From: Silene latifolia
Lineage: Eukaryota > Streptophyta > Magnoliopsida > Caryophyllales > Caryophyllaceae
Assembly: GCF_048544455.1 (NCBI RefSeq)
Contig: NC_133536.1
Span: forward strand, 172,008,325-172,072,324
Length of the DNA: 64,000 bases
Reading direction: 5' to 3'
Positions 11,970 through 25,432 of the stretch are shown here, piece after piece. Within the stretch, counting starts at the first letter, position 1; every line of letters begins with the position of its first letter. The position numbers and the translations under genes are program-made. The notes under the pieces were generated by a model that searched no databases, was not told where the DNA came from, and saw nothing but the letters and a program-made list of their open reading frames with translations.

Positions 11970-14745
11970 ATGAAGTCTTTGAATGAAGAGGTTTGGTGGA
12001 GTTACTTAAGAACCACCGCAATGTATATATTCTCTTTCTTTTTAATTAAGTTTTTACCGCATTTTGCATTTGGTGACATGATTCTAAAAGGATCTAATCT
12101 AAATTAGCTCTCTTTGGATTCATATAGTATAGCTTGCATCATATTTCAATATTGCATATAGATTAGATCATGCATTGCATACTTATTTGAAAATCACTAA
12201 AAATTTGAAAAATAAAAAATCAACAAAAACATGTATTTCATTTCTAAATTTCCTCCACACATTTATTTCCATTGAAAATATGTAAATAAATAAGTGTGGG
12301 GATGAAATGTTATCATTTAAAAATAATAAAAACATGTTATTTACTTTCAAATATTCAAAAATTCCATAAATATGTTCTTTAATTTCGAAAAATTCAAAAA
12401 CCACCAAAAATATGTTGTTTATTTTTCCTATTATCTCCCTATACTTTGTTTCGTTGAGGACAATGTAAATTTCAAGTGTGGGGAGGGAAATATCCACTTT
12501 ATGAATATTGTTTATACTTGTACATATACATATATAGTTGTAAATTTAAGAAAATTCAAGAAAATGCCTAAAAATCGAAAAAATTCCAAAAATTATAAAA
12601 ATATTGCATTGTATATATATGTTTGGCTAACCTTTGGCATATGCATGACCATTTGAGGCAAAAAGGAACTAGAAGTCGCTTGGTAAACTCGTTCTAATCT
12701 CTCTCCTTTACCGTTCTTTCTTTATATATCTTGCATATTTGAAGGAGGATGGGAAATTTTGTGCCTTGGATGTTCCCTTGGGAACTTGTGGATTGTTGGT
12801 GTTGATGTGTTGCTAGGATTAGTCAAAATTGTTCCACGTCACCTTTTGTGTCATTTTCATTTCTTGCATGCATTTGTTTCACATGTATATATGTGTTGTG
12901 TGTCCGTCTTGTTGCATTGAGTTTGTATATAAATTTTTGAACAAAAGTTGGTCTAGGAAGGGAGCATGATACCCTCTATGATGATATTGTCTAGGCTGTG
13001 TCTTTCCCCTCTTAGTGGCGTGCACCTTGTGACCTCCTTGTTAGGTATTTCCTTGCAGATACCCGGGAAATGAGGCTAGACCGGAAAGTTTTGACCAACA
13101 TGTGAGACAAAGACCGTAGTCTAGGCCTAAATTTCGACATAGCTACTTTGATGTGAGGTTTAGAGCCTCTTTTGGACCGGTACATCCATGCCCGGTCTCC
13201 CTTAGGCATGAGTAGGCTCCTTGCATGGCATGTCACATCACGACGCATAAGCATGGCGTCCTTTCCTTTTTAGACCATGAGATGTTCATTTGTGTGCATA
13301 TTTTGAAACAATTAGTTGCATTTCATTCTTGAGCTTCACATTGCCAAATAAGCCTAATTTTTCAACCCTTTAGACTAGGTCCTATTTTGCTAACCCCTTT
13401 TGAGCTTGAACCTCTCTTTTGGCACCTACCAAGCTAGCTACATACCATAAACAACCTTCCCTTATCAAGAAAGTTGCTTACATGTTGTTGGTTGTATGAA
13501 GAAGGGTGTTTTGAACCTTAGTTGATGAGTGAGTCAGGATAATGGTTTTATTTGGTTTATTTGAATAAAGAGGTTTTGAAAAAAGAAAATAAAAGAAAAT
13601 AGAAAGGAAGAAAAACGTAAGGAAAAAGAAAAAAAAATTACTTATACTTTGTTTGATGAGAAAAACTAAGCAACACTCCTTTCATCAATGGAGTAGAAAA
13701 AGGCGTTGCAAGAATAATATGGCACATGATGTTTTTCCTAAATGAGTCGGGTTTACACAATTTTTGCTTGATTTTGGGAAGCTATTTCTTGTTAGGGTGT
13801 AGACATTTCTCATTGGTTGCAATAAGGTGATTATTTTCGTGTTTTTCCAAAGTGAGTCGGGTTTGCACAATGTTTGCATAAATTCGGGAAACCAATTTTT
13901 GTTAGGGTGTAGACGTAGCTCATTTGTTGCAATAAAGTGGAAGAAATGTAATTTTGGCAACTTCTTGATGTGTACCTCCACATATTTCCAAAATGGTGCT
14001 TGCACCAACCACGTTTCGTCCCGTCACCTAGCCCCGTTATAACCCTTGTTTCTCTTTATGCATATTTTCCTTTTTTGCATCTCATAAATGGTCTTGTAGG
14101 AGAGGGTTTCATGTTAGATTGTGGGAATGTCTCACAAGTCGAGTAGTTGAGTGATTTTGGTTACTTTTTGTCACAAAAAAAAATCACCCGTTCTAAAAAG
14201 GAAATGAGAGACTAGTGAAAACCGTGAGGAAGTCGGTAGTCTAGGTCCTTTTAGTCATGGGTCAATTTGGTTGAATTTTGTGTGTGTCATGTCAATCTTG
14301 AAGGTTAGGCTTTGCTTCCCCCCTTTCCCGCCTTTGAATTTGTTTCCTACGCACTTGGTTGTCATATTGAGGTTGCTTGAGCCATAACTAAGGCATTGAC
14401 AACCCGTTGAGACTATGAGATGGTATCCCCCGACCAAAACCTTTAATTGTTCAAAGCAAAACGGCCGCTCAGATGAGGAAAGTGGTTTGACTTTTTGATT
14501 GATGCATCTTATGATTGATTATGTGCTTAAATGTTGGATGTGTCTAAATTTTCCGGAAGCCCCCACTTGCCTTGCATCGGAATGTATACCTCATTGTATT
14601 TCGGTGTGAGTTGAAGGGGCGGAGAAGACCCGTTAATTGCCTACCATCGGATATTATTAGTTTATCTAGTCCTTTTCTTTTACGGGTCTTAAGTTTATTT
14701 AATGAGCTTACTCGAGGACGAGTAAGGTTTAAGTGTAGGGAGATT
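11970..14745 (+). other. 3' non-coding region and polypurine tract of element A
   Basis: No gene. It is related to the C element 3' region: both have GGAGT..ACCACC after the last ORF, a GAGGACAATG..GTGTGGGGA segment (12457-12485 here, 48205-48230 in C), and GTGAGTTGAAGGGGCGGAG (about 14608 here, about 49635 in C). AAGTGTGGGGA-like purine tracts occur at about 12292, 12474 and, next to the LTR, 14731-14745 (AAGTGTAGGGAGATT). The last is the expected plus-strand primer; the inner ones are possible secondary primers or remnants. Confidence 0.7.
13731..13938 (+). repeat. Tandem duplication of about 100 bp in the A 3' region
   Basis: The block GTTTTTCCTAAATGAGTCGG..GTTGCAATAAGGTG (about 13731-13830) is followed by a diverged copy GTTTTTCCAAAGTGAGTCGG..GTTGCAATAAAGTG (about 13841-13938). 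Open frames over it on the minus strand only reflect the repeat. Confidence 0.8.
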
Positions 14746-15829
14746 TGATGAGTAGTATTTTGGTAGCTTTTACCCCGCTCTTTTACTCTTATCCGACTCG
14801 ATTTTGCGTGCTTAAATGATTAAATAGCTAATTTAATTACTAATTTATAATAATTAGTCGTCTTAGTTAGAATTAATAATTAGTCGGACTCTTGTTTAAT
14901 ATTAATATTACTATTACTTTATGATAATAATGTGTAGGTAAGGAGGAATAATGAGAAGAAAAGCGGGTCTAGACGAATCAAATAGGCAAAAGAAGATTCG
15001 TGACATTGTGAGTCAAATGAAAATATTTGAGATGATTCACTCAAATAATCCAACATTGACCTTTGACTTTGTGAACTCACACCCCCTGCCACTTAAATTT
15101 TCCATCCCCTTGTCTCCTTCTTTAATCAATACATACAAAACCCAGCAAAGCCATCATCTCCATTCGACCTTCATCTCCAACCACCAGCAGCAATCTCTGA
15201 CAACCAATCGAGCCACCACGGTCCTTGCCCTGAGCCCGCATCACTTTCATACTCAATCACCGACGGAGCAACGAAACTCGACCAATCACTTCACCACCAT
15301 ATCAACCATCCTCGACACCAACAACCACCAGCCATCTTCCTTATTCATCTTCCTCATGCACCTTCAATACTCCACCAAATACCATTAACATCACATTCTC
15401 CATCACCACTCACCATGTCGACAAATTCGACAAACACCAGCCGCAACACCACCATTTCAACCACGATCACTATCCCATTTCACTCCTCTGCCTCGCGACA
15501 CCACTCCAGTAACCGAGCACCACCACAAACTCAACTCCACCTTCAATTCACTCCGTCCTAGCCACCTGCATCACCAGCATCAACACAATCATCTCCATAC
15601 CCAACATCCATCTCGGCTCACCTGTACCTGCAAACGAGCACGAGGCCAACCATGAAAGCAGCGGCATCGACAACGATCAACTCAACCTATCTTCCGACTC
15701 TCCCCAGATCCGTGCTCCACCCGCATTAACCGCCAACAACAAGCAGCTACCACGCACCATCATCGTTCCCTCGCCTCTGACCTTCGCATCATCAATTCAT
15801 CACCAATGGCTCTCAGCCGGCCAACCAGC

Positions 15830-18800
15830 CACTAGTAGAAAAAGTCCTATTGACATCGCCACAAAAACACCGGTTTTAGTTGAAACGATGTAAATGTTTA
15901 TAGATAACTTCGGTTCTTACAAAAACCGATGTAAAATATGTACTGTTATTTTCTCTTACATCGGTTTTTTCAAAAAACGATGTACAAAAATATTTATGCC
16001 ATCGATTTTAACATAAACGATGTAAATGACTAAAATGGGGTATCATTTAACATCGGTTTTAACTTTTAGATGACCGATGTAAGAGAGTTCTCATTAACCG
16101 CAAAAGATTAATAGACAAGCCCTAGCTTCTCCTCTTCACACGACCTTTCCCTTTCCTTTACCGTCCAGGACTGCAGGGTACCATTCATCTCTCACAATCC
16201 CTCTATTTTTCTCTCTACTTGCCTCGCTCTTCTCTGTAGATTCACCACCGTTTGCCGCCGCACCGATTTCACTTTCTCCGCCGACGATTTCCGTCTCATC
16301 TGTTTTTCCTCTTGTCTCGCCAAACATGTATCATGCCTATTGATTTTTAAAGCATCGTAGAGGTTAAATCCACGTCTCTCCTACCACCGATAGTAAGCAG
16401 CTGCCAGCCTGCGACCATAAATCTACCTCTGTGTTAGGTATTACTTCCATTTGAATTATACTCCGTATCATTTAAGTTGGTTAGGGTTTATGGATTAATG
16501 AATTGTTTTTTTTTTAATTCTATCGGAATTAATATTTTTATTTTTGTGAAGTTAGGACATCCCAAGTAAATATATAGGTTTATATCTGTATGATTATTGT
16601 TAGATTTATAATCGTTAGCAAACCATAGAAATTACGAAAGATGAAAGGGATTTATAATTGTTTTGTCTTATCAATCTTTATTATTTCAATCTGCCTATAA
16701 TTCTTTCATCGCTCTCTTCGATCTAGTGCTTGTATAAACCCTAAAAATTCTATCGTATTCAGTGATTTTGTGCGATATCGAAGGAAATCTTACAACAAGC
16801 TTCAGTAGTTTCACTCGCTTTGATGATTTTCCATTCACTATCTCAAAAATTAGGTAATTTTTCCATTTTAAAGTTCTTATGAATTTGATTTCGTACGATA
16901 ATGACAGCAACATATATGACCCAAATTGTAATAGTCTAGTCTTTGGATTAAGTCTTCATCCTTTCTTTTTGGATACTCTAATTCAGTCTATTTTGCAGGA
17001 TCATTAGATTTTTGAGTTTTTGAACAAAGCTTCAATTTAGGTAATTTTTCTAATTTCTAAGGTTTTATTTTTTTTTTCATCAATTAAGTTGGGAATATGA
17101 GAATATCAAATAGGCTTGCTGTTTGCTTCAGAGTGTGAGATAGGTTAGATGGCCAACTTCTTCACATAGGCTTGCTGTTTGCTTATTGTATTCCCACAAT
17201 TTTTTTGGTTGTTTCACTGTTTGTTGAACATACTATTTGTTGACCGTTAGTTTCTAAAATTGACTACAAAATTACACTTCACAAAATAGTCGTTAATGAT
17301 TCTTGCAGCTGAGTATGTCACGTTTGCTAGTTGTTCAGGCAGGACACTTGTTCATGCACGAGTGCACGACAGTTAGGCACTTCACTATAAGCCTAATACA
17401 TTTGTATTTTTTTTTTCACAAAGCAACTGTTTTCAACACTCTTGACATTCACTTGTGTCCGACTGTTGCAGCTCAGTCTGAGTAGCATAGGTTTGACAGC
17501 GAAATTGATAGATTAATGTCACTGGAATCGTTATTATGAAATTTTGCCGCCGGGAAGTTCCAGACTGAGATTGGAGAAGCATGGACATCGTAGATTGTAT
17601 CAATCCAATTGCGAGTGCATTTTTTCTTAGAGTAATCAATGTCGTAACTTTCAGGGTTAATATTTATGGTAAGGCGTCGTCAATGATATCATGACGATTT
17701 CTGCTCATTGTTTATGTGTTTCGGCGTATTAGAACCTTGTTGCGTAAATTAGGATGGTTAATTTTGGATTCAATTTGTGGTGTAGTCGAAACTTAGGATC
17801 TTAATTTATTGCTTGACAAGGGAAGAAGGATAACGAAGGTTGATTAGGATTGTTAGGAAGGGTTCAAGTATTGAGAAGCAAGCAAAAGATTCTGACATAG
17901 TTTAGCAGTGTTCTTATTACAATATGCTTCTTATGCATCTTATGTTTAACCATGTTCTAAACAGGGGATATAGCGTACTGCGATCATCATGGTTACTTTA
18001 CATACTTGATTGGTTTAAAGGGATTGCTAAATACAAGGGTATCCAGGTACCATTCTTACTCATTGACATATCGCAACATTTGGCGATCCTTGACTATCTT
18101 AGCTTGCAGTAGTACAATCTTTGGATTTTGTATGAAGATTGCCTGATTTGGAATCTGTTTTGATATTCCCTTGAAATACTTGATGCTGAGCTATACACTC
18201 ATTATACACTTATACATACTATCTATTTTACTTAGGTTCGGGACACGAGTCTGTTGAGCATGAACTCGACATTACTCAGCTTTTTTAGGCATGGGTAGCC
18301 TGTCCTGAACTAGGTACGGTATACAGGTGTTGTGCATGACAGATATATTGTTGATACTGATGATGAGCTACGAGCCTTTCCAAGCTGAAAACTGGATGCA
18401 ATGTTGCTAGTTAGAAGGAGCTCGGATATAAGGAACTAACGAGGAGTATTAAACTATTATGTTAGTTTTTTTTTATGACATTTTGTATCTATAGGTATCT
18501 GTTTATGTGTAGATCTAATTATTTATGTTCAAAACACATTTATATTTATAAGTTTGGAGTATTTATTTATAAATTGTTAGATTTGGAAGTGTAATTTTTC
18601 TTAATTGATGGCAACTCTCATTTGAGGCGTTCTACCCATAAGAAACGCCTCAAAATATTTTTTTTAATTAAAAACAGCCTATTAACATCGGTTTTAGTTA
18701 ATAAATTAAATGATGTAAATAAGGGGATATTTACATCGGTTTTGCACCAAAACCGATGTAATTGAGACACTATTAACATCGTTTTTCACCTATAACCGAT

Positions 18801-19026
18801 GTTAATAATATACTATTTACATCGGTTTTAGACCAAAACCGATGTAATTGAAACACAATTAACATCGGTTTTCACCAAAACCGATGTTAATTGTATACTA
18901 TTTACATCGGTTCTAAAACCGATGTTAAGGTAAAAATACTAAATACGTCGCCCCCAGAAACATCGCCACAAAAGCGATGTAAATGGGGTAAAATAACCGA
19001 TGTCAATGAGACTTTTTCTACTAGTG
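15830..19026. mobile_element. Complete non-autonomous CACTA (En/Spm) transposon
   Basis: Ends CACTAGTAGAAAAAGTC and its inverted copy GACTTTTTCTACTAGTG; terminal similarity extends about 28 bp. Three-base target duplication AGC at 15827-15829 and 19027-19029, and the empty site is visible in the other LTR of A (about 5904-5910). Subterminal ACATCGGTTTT/AAAACCGATGT words fill about 15860-16085 and 18665-19010, often in inverted pairs. The interior (about 16090-18660) has no recognisable transposase. A stretch at 16118-16330 looks like a plant 5'UTR, and an open segment at 17924-18112 (RGYSVLRSSWLLYILDW..) could be exon-like, but I cannot name either. Confidence 0.95.
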
Positions 19027-19310
19027 AGCTGCCGCCTACCCGACTCCAAACTCGCACAAATCTCAAATGAATCCTCAGCCGGTCAACCGTCTGCCGATTC
19101 CCCCAACCGGCTCAAAATCCTATCAATTTCACCTCAATTTTCCAGCGGGTTTTGTGCCGTTGCACAGCCGGCGGCCGGTGGACCGGCTCAACACCCTTTT
19201 TGGCGTGTTTGAATCTCGTTTTCCACTTCCCCTTTTTGGTTGTTTTTTTTATTTTGTCTGAGGGATATGTCGTTTAATTTGGTGTGTTTGGTGAGGATGA
19301 GGGTTTAGTT

Positions 19311-19346
<36 letters not shown>

Positions 19347-20306
19347 TACTATTATTAATATCATTAATAGTAATTAGTAGGAGTAGTATATAAAGACATT
19401 ACAAGACTTTTACACTACTCTACACACTACCATTTAACCTTAGAAATTAGACTACAAAATTAGACTAGATTATCATTCTCTCTCAATATTGTAAAACCCT
19501 AATATTTCCTCTCATTTTCATTCAATAAAAAGTTGTAATCTTTCTTTAATTATTAGTTTAATTCTTCCTTTGTTTATGCAAGTTCTTAATTTTATCAATA
19601 GTTTACATTCAATATTTGGGTTGTATTTGGAAGACAAGAAGAAATTCATTCTTCCATTATTATCCAAGCTTGTTCCTTTCCTCTTTTTTGGTATAATTCT
19701 CATCTTTTATTTACAATTACTTGATTAGTTTACATTTATTGTTCTTTACTTGTTGTTTTCATTCAAAGTTTCTAACTTTATTATGTTTAGCATGTTTGTG
19801 TGTGTATTGTTCCATCTTATTGTTAGTTTTTCATCCTTAAACATGCTTGAGTAGTCCTCATCTAGAGCTTAGGGGATCTTGGGTAGTAAATGGGTGCGAA
19901 TTTGGGTTGATAACATATAGATTTGGGTGTTTTAATGGTTGTCACTTTCTTGCACATGAAGTGTTTGTAGAATTGTTCCTATGAAAGTTTGAGTATTTTC
20001 TCACATGTTTGGTTATCTTGGTGTCTATACCAGTGGATGGACAATCTTGGTGTGTAGACTATTGGATGATCTTTGTGTATGTGAGTGACGAGATTTAGTT
20101 AATCACATGAAAGTGGGTTAATGAATTCTAGGTGTCCTAAGATATTAGGCATAATTCCTTGACTATTTGAATCACCTATTTGCCTTGTTTCATGCCCAAT
20201 AACCCGAGTGAACCCGAAAGCTCTAGTCTTTCTCATATTGATCAACTACAATTTCATTTAGTTAAATTTTATATTTATTTCCACCTTAGTTTACCATTAA
20301 TCAAAC

Positions 20307-21586
20307 CGATACCGTCGTTTTGTATCAAAATTAAATTTATAATTCCAAACTAAAACTATAGCTAGTGATAGTAAGGGTCGAACCACAGAGAGACAAGGTC
20401 AATTTTGTTTGCTTATTTCCAGTCTATAAAAGTAACAATTAAGTGGGGGGGTTTTGAATTTGATTGACTAATTTGACTAATAGCTTAAATAAGAATTTCA
20501 AGATAAAAGGAAGATCGGGAACTTCGGTTCACCATGGCTAAGGTCAGGTCAATAAGGTGGCAAAAGTCTAATAAAACGGTCTCAGGGAATATGAACAAGC
20601 CTTTCGATCTATGCTCAAATTAACCTCACGGTCTACTAACTCCCAAGAATTTCTCAAAGCTTTCGCTCAAAGGAAATTCAAATCTAATGATAACTTTAAA
20701 TTACTAATTTTTCAATCTAGTAAAAGGGTTTATCAAAAGACAACAAGATCGATATGGAAGAATTCATGCTAACCAAATAATCCTAATTTATGCCATGGCT
20801 CACCTCATTCCCAATCAATAAAATTAGCTACGCATGATTACAACTACGGCAATTGCTAAATTAAAGACAAAGAACAACACCGACATAAATGAAATTGAAT
20901 AAAAGACAAAAGACAAGAGATGAATTGCTGGAATTAAATTGGTAAAACAAGAATTGAAATAACAAGAATTAAAAGAAGAAGGAATTTGCATAAAACATAC
21001 TAAATGAAATGATGAACAACGTAATCAAATTCGAGGTTTTCCGTCTTCCCAAAACTAGATCTAAAAACTGAGTTCTTCAGTTATGAGAGGCATAACCTAA
21101 CAATTGCTGCGTTCTACTGATAAAAAGATACCAAAAGTTAATTACAAGTTGGGCTTTTAAAAGTCTTAAACGAAAAAATCAATATCAGCTCGCAGACTGG
21201 TCGATCGACTGGTTAGCATGGTCGATCGACTGGTCACTTCAGAACAGTAGCGTCTGATGTACTTCATTGGTCGATCGACTGTGAAGCATAGTCGATCGAC
21301 TGGGCTAAGCTACGTAGTGGCTTCTTTCTCTCTTCAAATCAGCTCTCCACTCCTTTGCACGCATCCCAAGGTGGGTGAATCCGAACTCCCTTCTTCAAAG
21401 CTTCCCTAAAGTTGCCCCCGGAGGACGGTTTAGACTTGATTTAGCTTACTTCCATTCATTCCTACAATAAATCATAGAAAATACAAAGTAAACCATTTCG
21501 GGAGAAATAGTAGCCTTAAGCTAACAATTATGCATGGAAATACGTGCCAAAATTGCAAATAAAGTGTATAGAATATACACGTATCA
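20307..21586 (-). repeat. 3' LTR of element B (1,280 bp)
   Basis: Minus-strand LTR starting TGATACGTG (at 21586) next to a GGTTTGGGGAGATT purine tract. Outside its motif array it aligns with the other LTR without any length change (874 nt on one side and 274 nt on the other) and with roughly 1-2% substitutions by eye. Confidence 0.93.
21199..21306 (-). repeat. GTCGATCGAC array in B 3' LTR
   Basis: Four copies of GTCGATCGACTG (near 21200, 21221, 21270 and 21291), CpG-rich palindromes in AT-rich surroundings. On the element's strand they sit about 290-390 nt into the LTR, shortly before a TATA-like TTTTAAAA (about 21154-21163). The same word recurs inside B at 22273-22310, 25268-25425, 27148 and in gag (31437-31650). 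In the other LTR all four copies read GTCGATCGATCG instead. Confidence 0.9.
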
Positions 21587-23275
21587 AATCTCCCCAAACC
21601 AAACCTTGCTTGTCCCCAAGCAAGCACTATGACCCATATAAAAGCCTAATGGAAAGGAGTATATCTCAGAACTAGCTACAAGCCAATGCCAAACCGTTTA
21701 ATGCACATAGTCAACTACCGCAAAGCTTAAATCAAGTGAACAAATTTATGCATATCATCGAATTAAATCGGGCGTTCGACCTTGCAAGACTCATAAATTC
21801 GGACTCTTCCGGGTCACTCTTCCCTCAGCAAAGCAAATGGTAAGAATATATGTAAAAGAGAGGGAAGAAAGTACAGACTCTCACCTAGACTGCGACCGAC
21901 AAAACATGTATGCTTGACTAGTATGAATAATGATTCTAGCTACCGTACATACGCATAACCACCGTCAAAGACTATTACATGCCGAACTATTGCAAGATTT
22001 GGATATGTGAGGCTAAGTGGGAAAGAAGGGGCAAAACAATTATGGAAAAAGTGAAGGTAAGAGCCAAGCTAGTACCTATCAAACCATCAGAAACCGTATC
22101 CCGTTCCTCCAACTCAAAATATAAACCATGCCTTTAATGACTAGGCAACACAATATCCCAAAACAAACACCTCCATATCATGAAATAAGCACATGAGGTG
22201 TATTCTCAATTCAACCAAATTATTATTTTTTCAAAATTTTTATTATTCTTTTTTTTTTTTCAACTTCTGAGCTGGTGGTCGATCGACCAGTGATGGCAGT
22301 CGATCGACCACCCTGTCACAACCAGAGCTCTCTGCCCAGGTAAACGTCCCTTTTTTTTCATTTTTCCTGAATTTTTCTTTCTTTCTTGAGGCTGAACATG
22401 AGCAACCCCTCAACTTCTCATAAGTACTTTCTCCATCATTACAAAACCGAACCAAAACAGCTTATAATTCGACAAATTCCTCTACTACTTCCTAGCTTGG
22501 CACAATGGTAGGCTAAGTATGGGATGTAGCCGAGGGCAACTGGCAGTTATGGCTTATAGTGGAGTTAATGGGGTAAAATGAGAAAGGCGAAGATGTAATA
22601 GTTCTCAAAACATGCAATACCGACCACAAACCAATGTGTATAGGCAATAAGCAATCAAAACTCATACACGTGCAAAACATGAAATGAAGGGAGTACTACT
22701 CTCAATCCTAAATTAACCGGTCATGAATGTCACCAGTTATAGGCTCTATATCTCTGAAAGTATAAGTAGTTTGCCAAAAATAATGAGTCAAGTCTAATTA
22801 CCCGAAATGAATTTCATAACAAAATTTGAGAAATCACTTTTAATTTTTGCTAAGCAGCTATGAAAAGGCAAGGAATGGCATAGTTGACTAATAGTGCAAA
22901 ATCATCATTAATAACTCCATTCCGACTCAACTATATGCAAAAGTAAACGTGATATTTTTGATTTTTATGAATTTTTTCTTTGTTTTTTTTTTTTTTTTTT
23001 TGAACTGAAAAAACAAATGCAAACAGAAATGCACTAAACATGGGACTGAAATGCAATAAAAAAACAAATGCAGATGCAAAACAAAAGGCATATGCAAATA
23101 CCCTCCCCAAACCAAAACGCACAATGCCCTCATTGTGCTCAGCAGCAAATCACCAGCAGAAATAGGGAAGAATAAAAGCATAATAAAATAAAAATGAAAC
23201 TAATAAAGAAGGTTCGGAACTCACAAAAAAAAACGACCTCCCCAAACCAGCCAAAAACGGGGAGGTCACCAGCAT
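21587..23275 (-). other. 3' non-coding region and polypurine tract of element B
   Basis: No gene. Read on the minus strand, GGTTTGGGGAGATT abuts the 3' LTR (21587-21600) and serves as the likely polypurine tract. Similar GGTTTGGGGAGG tracts lie upstream at about 23101-23112 and 23238-23250. A CACAATGAGGGCATTGTG segment precedes one of them, comparable to GAGGACAATG in A and C. Two GTCGATCGACC palindromes occur at 22273-22310. Confidence 0.7.
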
Positions 23276-24751
23276 CTAATCACCACCGTCGTACTCCTCA
23301 CCACTAGACTCTCCGAACCCTGAGTCATCCTCCTCGTCCGCCTCAGCAGCAGCGGCAGTGGCTCTCCTGGAAGTGGAGGCACCAGCAGTAGTAGTAGGAC
23401 GGGGTCTCCTGGCAGGCGGAGGGTACCCACCCACCGGAGGGACAAAGAAGGACGGGTGAGTCCAAGCACCCTGTGGAAGCATCCCTCCCCGGGCGTACTC
23501 CTCGTAAACTAGGTACAGGGCCAAGGCCGTGTCAAGTCGGTGCTGGTCAAAGCTCCTGCACAGGTCAGTCAACACACGTGACATCCCCCTTTGGTCCATG
23601 ACCGGGGGGATAACAGTGGGTGGAGGGGGACGGAAAGTGGTCGGGTAGCCGGTGGGAGCAGTAGTGGAGGTAGAGGGTGCCTGTGAAGTGGAGGCACGAG
23701 CTCTCCTCGAAGAGCTAGCAGTAGCAGTGGCCACCACAATAGGGAGCCTGTAACTAGGCAAGGGCGGCCGAGCTGCCCCCTGAATAGTGGTAAGGGGCAG
23801 GATAGGAGGGTAGCCTAGAACAGGGATGCGGTGGCAGATGAAAGAATCAATCTTCCACCGCATCTGTCTATCGACCCACTTCACAGACCTCGCGTAGACA
23901 AGGTCCATGAAGCGCAGGTCAGGGTCAATGGAGTCCTCCTCTCGAGGAAAAAGTCAAACTAGACGGTTGGCGATACGTGTCACCAACCCACCACAAGCAA
24001 TAGTGGTCAAAGTGCCCTCACTTACAGTCTGAAAGTGAGCGGCGGTCAAATAGGTTATGTTATAAATACGGGCTACCCGACTTTCAATGTTCAGATAGCC
24101 CGCTAAGATTGACAATTCAATAGCATTCACATTGTTCGACTCTTTACGGCCAAAAATGGTATTACCCATTAGCCGTAGAAAATAACGAAGAGGGGGCAAG
24201 TGGACGGAAGTGCCCGTCCTTTTAGGCCCGTAAAAGTCACTAATGCAAGACCACATGACCCGGTGAACATCAGCGGTATCCGAGGTTCTGCCCTCTAAAT
24301 AAAGACCCAGAAAACCAGCAAAGTCGGCTAATGTCAAGGAGTAGTTGACATTGAATAGCCTAAAAGAGATGCAAGCACTAGTCTTATCAGCCTCGAAAGA
24401 GGCCGAGTCAAAAGCATAAGAGGAAAAGAAGTCGAGGGTCAAAATATAATACGTGAACTCAGCCATGTCCACTAAACCTGTCATACCTGTCCCGTTTAGC
24501 AGGGACACAACCGACTCATAACAACCTAATTTCTCTAAAGTAGGTTTGTGTAAAAAGCGGGTGGCAGTAACTTTCATAGTTGCGGCAAAAAGAGAAAACT
24601 TGGCGCGTTGAGTCGAGTTAGAAAAGATAACCTGCGGATAGTCACGAAGACTATCCGTGGTGTCCTCAATCATTAGCGGCGGTCCTCGTTGCCGCTTGGC
24701 AGCTCCTTGACTCGACTGCCCCTCGTGCATTTGCTGCTTTCCTTTTGTCAT
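23276..24751 (-). pseudogene. Athila ORF in the env position (element B)
   Basis: ATG at 24751 (MTKGKQQMHEG) is chosen because a good splice acceptor lies eight bases upstream; the open frame extends further only through intron sequence. The protein resembles the ATHILA ORF-1 family found downstream of pol: F..ATRFLHKPTLEKLG, then SFRLFNVNYSLTLADFAGFLGL, then a block containing HLPPLRYFLRLMGNTIFGR. A TGA at 23954-23956 interrupts the frame, which then continues unchanged to 23276 with a Pro/Ser/Thr-rich and acidic C-terminus. Family members have been proposed as envelope-like because of position; I see no convincing signal peptide or membrane segment. The same family is at 46190 in element C. 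Confidence 0.75.
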
Positions 24752-24759
24752 TGTGGTTC

Positions 24760-25086
24760 CTACAAAAAACAATCAAATTAGCAACAATCATCCCCTAACA
24801 GTGTCAATTTAAGAAAACCCGAACAAAATCAGAAATTAAAAGCAAGTTAGGGTTTCGAAATTTTTGGGGAAAACTGGATTAAACATCTCCTAGTTGCTAA
24901 TTAGTTTCGAAAATCAAGGGGGAAAGGGTAATACAAGCAATTAAAGCATAAAACAACAAGAAATCAACCCCTAAATCAATTATCCCAAATCGATTTTTCC
25001 GTCTCAAGGGGACAATGCTCGAAAATTGGGCATGATACTTCAGTAAAAGTCGAAAATAGAGCATGGAAAAAGGATTAGAGACATAC
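24760..25086 (-). other. Putative leader intron before the env-position ORF of B
   Basis: On the minus strand CTTCAAG|GTATGT forms a donor at 25086. GATTGTTTTTTGTAG|GAACCACAATG forms a T-rich acceptor at 24760, just before the ATG. An equivalent arrangement occurs in element D (55074-55235). Spliced subgenomic RNAs have been reported for some env-bearing plant retroelements; here it is inferred from sequence only. Confidence 0.5.
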
Positions 25087-25432
25087 CTTGAAGAAACTTG
25101 AAGATGAAAGCAAGAAAAATCAAGTCTAAGATGGGATTGCAGGTGAAAATCGCTAAAAGGGGGATGGAATTAGGGTTTGTTCTTGATTTTCTGATTTAGA
25201 GGGAGTGTAAGAGTGAATGAATGAAAAAGGAAAGAAGACTCCCTTATAAGTTGCACTCTGATCCCGCGAAGTGGTCGATCGACCACTTGACTCGGTCGAT
25301 CGACCTGTCTTCCATTTACACAACTTCTGGACTTCCTGTGGTGGTCGATCGACTATATGACCCAGTCAATCGACCACTCCCCTATACACAGTAGTTTCTG
25401 CTTGCTCCACCTCAGTCGATCGACTGGCTCAC
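25087..25432 (-). repeat. Pol-env spacer of B with GTCGATCGAC array
   Basis: Non-coding. Near-palindromes at about 25272 (GGTCGATCGACC), 25294, 25344 (GGTCGATCGACT), 25367 (CAGTCAATCGACC, one decayed CpG) and 25413 (CAGTCGATCGACTG). A further copy at 27148 belonged to the same array before the solo LTR inserted at 25433. CTCAC at 25428-25432 is the target duplication of that solo LTR. Confidence 0.85.

Noticed and set aside
17924..18112. Possible captured host exon inside the CACTA element
   Set aside because: An open frame of 62 codons without a recognisable domain; not enough to call a gene.
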